This document shows positions 63,294 to 64,000 of a DNA stretch of 64,000 bases, one piece after another (position 1 is the first letter of the stretch; each line of letters begins with the position of its first letter). The DNA is from Sulfurimonas sp. C5. Its GTDB lineage: Bacteria; Campylobacterota; Campylobacteria; Campylobacterales; Sulfurimonadaceae. Where the stretch lies: contig NZ_JARXNQ010000005.1 of NCBI RefSeq assembly GCF_029872055.1, positions 100,847 to 164,846 of the forward strand, written 5' to 3'. The notes below the pieces were generated by a model. It was not told where the DNA came from. It searched no databases and worked only from the letters and a program-made list of their open reading frames with translations. Made by a program: the position numbers and the translations under genes.

Positions 63294-64000
63294 TTATCCT
63301 CACCTAATGTTATATTGATACTGATTTTCATCCCTTTCATAGATGCTGCTACATTTTTATCCGTAAGTGCTTGTAACAGGTTTTTAAGAGCTTCAACACC
63401 ATCGGTTGCAGCCTCTTGTACCACCTCTTCACTCTCTTGCTCTAGTTCTTCATCTAGATTTTCAACAACTTCTTCACCAAGTTCATCTTCTTCTGTTACT
63501 TCCTCTGCAACAGCTTCACCTAGTGCAAGTTTTAACTCATCTGATGAAAGTGAATCTATATCAAATTCCACTTCACTGTCAAGTTCTTCTTGTGTTAATT
63601 GACTTACAGCATCTTCTATTTGTGCAGAGATGTCTTCTTCCTCTTCTGTAACTTCTTCTTCGCCGAATTCTTCATCCAATTCCTCATCGAATGTTGTATC
63701 AAGATCTTCAATCTCATCCTCTTCGGTTTCAGCTGCTACCTCTGATAATTCCTCTAAATCTTCAGGTAATTCAAGCTCTTCAGTCTCTACCCCTGCTTCT
63801 TTTGCCAGTGCGTCGAGGTCAAGTTCATCTTCTTCTACACCAAACTCTTCGCCGAACTCTTCATCCAGTTCCTCATCGAATGTCGCATCAAGATCTTCGA
63901 TCTCATCCTCTGCTTCCTCTTCAGCTCCTGCATTAACTTCATTCATCAATGCATCTATGTCAAGTTCTTCTTCTGCTTCAGTAGTTTCTTCATCAGTATC
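63290..64000 (-). CDS. Highly acidic repeat protein before gmk (5' end cut off)
   Basis: The frame is open to the window edge, so the true start is beyond 64000; the ATG at 63949 is internal. Asp and Glu make up a very large share of the visible 237 residues. The block EDEIEDLDxTFDEELDEEF occurs twice, with LDIDAL/LDLDAL before each. The C-terminal 50 residues (ALKNLLQALTDKNVAASMKG) are less biased and may be a folded domain. C. jejuni also encodes a highly acidic protein directly before gmk, so position and composition are conserved. Function unknown. Confidence 0.82.
   Translation of the reverse strand, partial: DTDEETTEAEEELDIDALMNEVNAGAEEEAEDEIEDLDATFDEELDEEFGEEFGVEEDELDLDALAKEAGVETEELELPEDLEELSEVAAETEEDEIEDLDTTFDEELDEEFGEEEVTEEEEDISAQIEDAVSQLTQEELDSEVEFDIDSLSSDELKLALGEAVAEEVTEEDELGEEVVENLDEELEQESEEVVQEAATDGVEALKNLLQALTDKNVAASMKGMKISINITLGEDK
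63661..63909. repeat. Duplicated ~60-bp coding segment, 189 bp apart
   Basis: Bases 63661-63720 and 63850-63909 match at 55 of 60 positions. All mismatches are transitions and four of the five are consistent with synonymous or conservative change. They encode the two EDEIEDLDxTFDEELDEE blocks of the acidic protein, pointing to an internal duplication with a 63-codon period. Confidence 0.8.

Noticed and set aside
63315..63936. Ser- and Leu-rich open frames opposite the acidic protein
   Set aside because: They arise from GAA/GAT repeats read on the other strand and are not genes.

Overview
The window looks like chromosomal DNA of a Campylobacterota species (formerly Epsilonproteobacteria), most like Sulfurimonas and relatives. 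The base composition is AT-rich and coding density is very high, with no gene-free stretch over about 220 bp. Several gene orders are typical of that phylum: an HP0268-type small protein before miaB; rimO overlapping tilS; plsX-fabH after rpmF; and acidic protein - gmk - tatA - argS. An ArsRS/CprRS-like two-component pair and lone ferredoxin and peroxiredoxin genes add to this. The genus is inferred from gene content and style, not from a database search. I saw no rRNA, tRNA, CRISPR array, insertion sequence or prophage.

Layout. 1-2 kb: end of a DppB-type ABC permease converging on nusA. 2-7.7 kb (+): HP0268-like protein, miaB, a DUF374 acyltransferase, a small membrane protein, a Xer recombinase, then three genes resembling the PilM/PilN/PilO (GspL/M) inner-membrane platform. 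7.6-9.9 kb (-): tilS and rimO. 10-13 kb: HI0933-type flavoprotein, a porin, a small lipoprotein. 13-16.8 kb (-): gapA-pgk-tpiA-fabI. 16.8-21 kb: nadD-rsfS, an MltF-like transglycosylase, an OmpR/HK pair. 21-25 kb: porin-feoA-feoB under two Fur-box-like sites, then pssA. 25.5-31.7 kb: DoxX, a small protein and a TolC/HlyD/CzcA tripartite efflux operon. 31.7-38.6 kb: rmuC, a DEAD-box helicase with a structured leader, a HIT protein, fabH-plsX-rpmF-DUF177, ndk, ferredoxin. 38.7-41.8 kb: metK, peroxiredoxin, a 46-residue lipoprotein, an EamA permease.

41.8-46.6 kb: a PIF1-type helicase, then an EptA-like phosphoethanolamine transferase, a PAP2 phosphatase and a REC-REC-GGDEF protein, probably an envelope-remodelling operon. 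46.6-50 kb (-): a three-gene unit of an LRV-like repeat protein, a MoxR ATPase and a DUF2201/VWA protein with a degenerate metallopeptidase motif; this is the best candidate here for an under-described system. 50-53.5 kb: nhaA, a dipeptide epimerase and a DUF819 membrane protein. 53.5-58 kb (+): an orphan membrane coiled-coil protein, then DUF4139 - exonuclease - PEGA lipoprotein. 58-64 kb: an NhaC-type antiporter, GNAT, an L,D-transpeptidase, argS, tatA, gmk, and a very acidic repeat protein cut by the window end.

Unexpected signals include two membrane-protein genes (near 43.08 and 59.38 kb) without ATG/GTG/TTG at the expected start, each with AGGA exactly 7 nt before an ATA codon. Three genes have a -10 box so close to the ATG that their mRNAs should be leaderless. 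The DEAD-box helicase leader can form two mutually exclusive stems, one of which hides its ribosome binding site. A perfect 12-bp inverted repeat precedes the metal-efflux operon.
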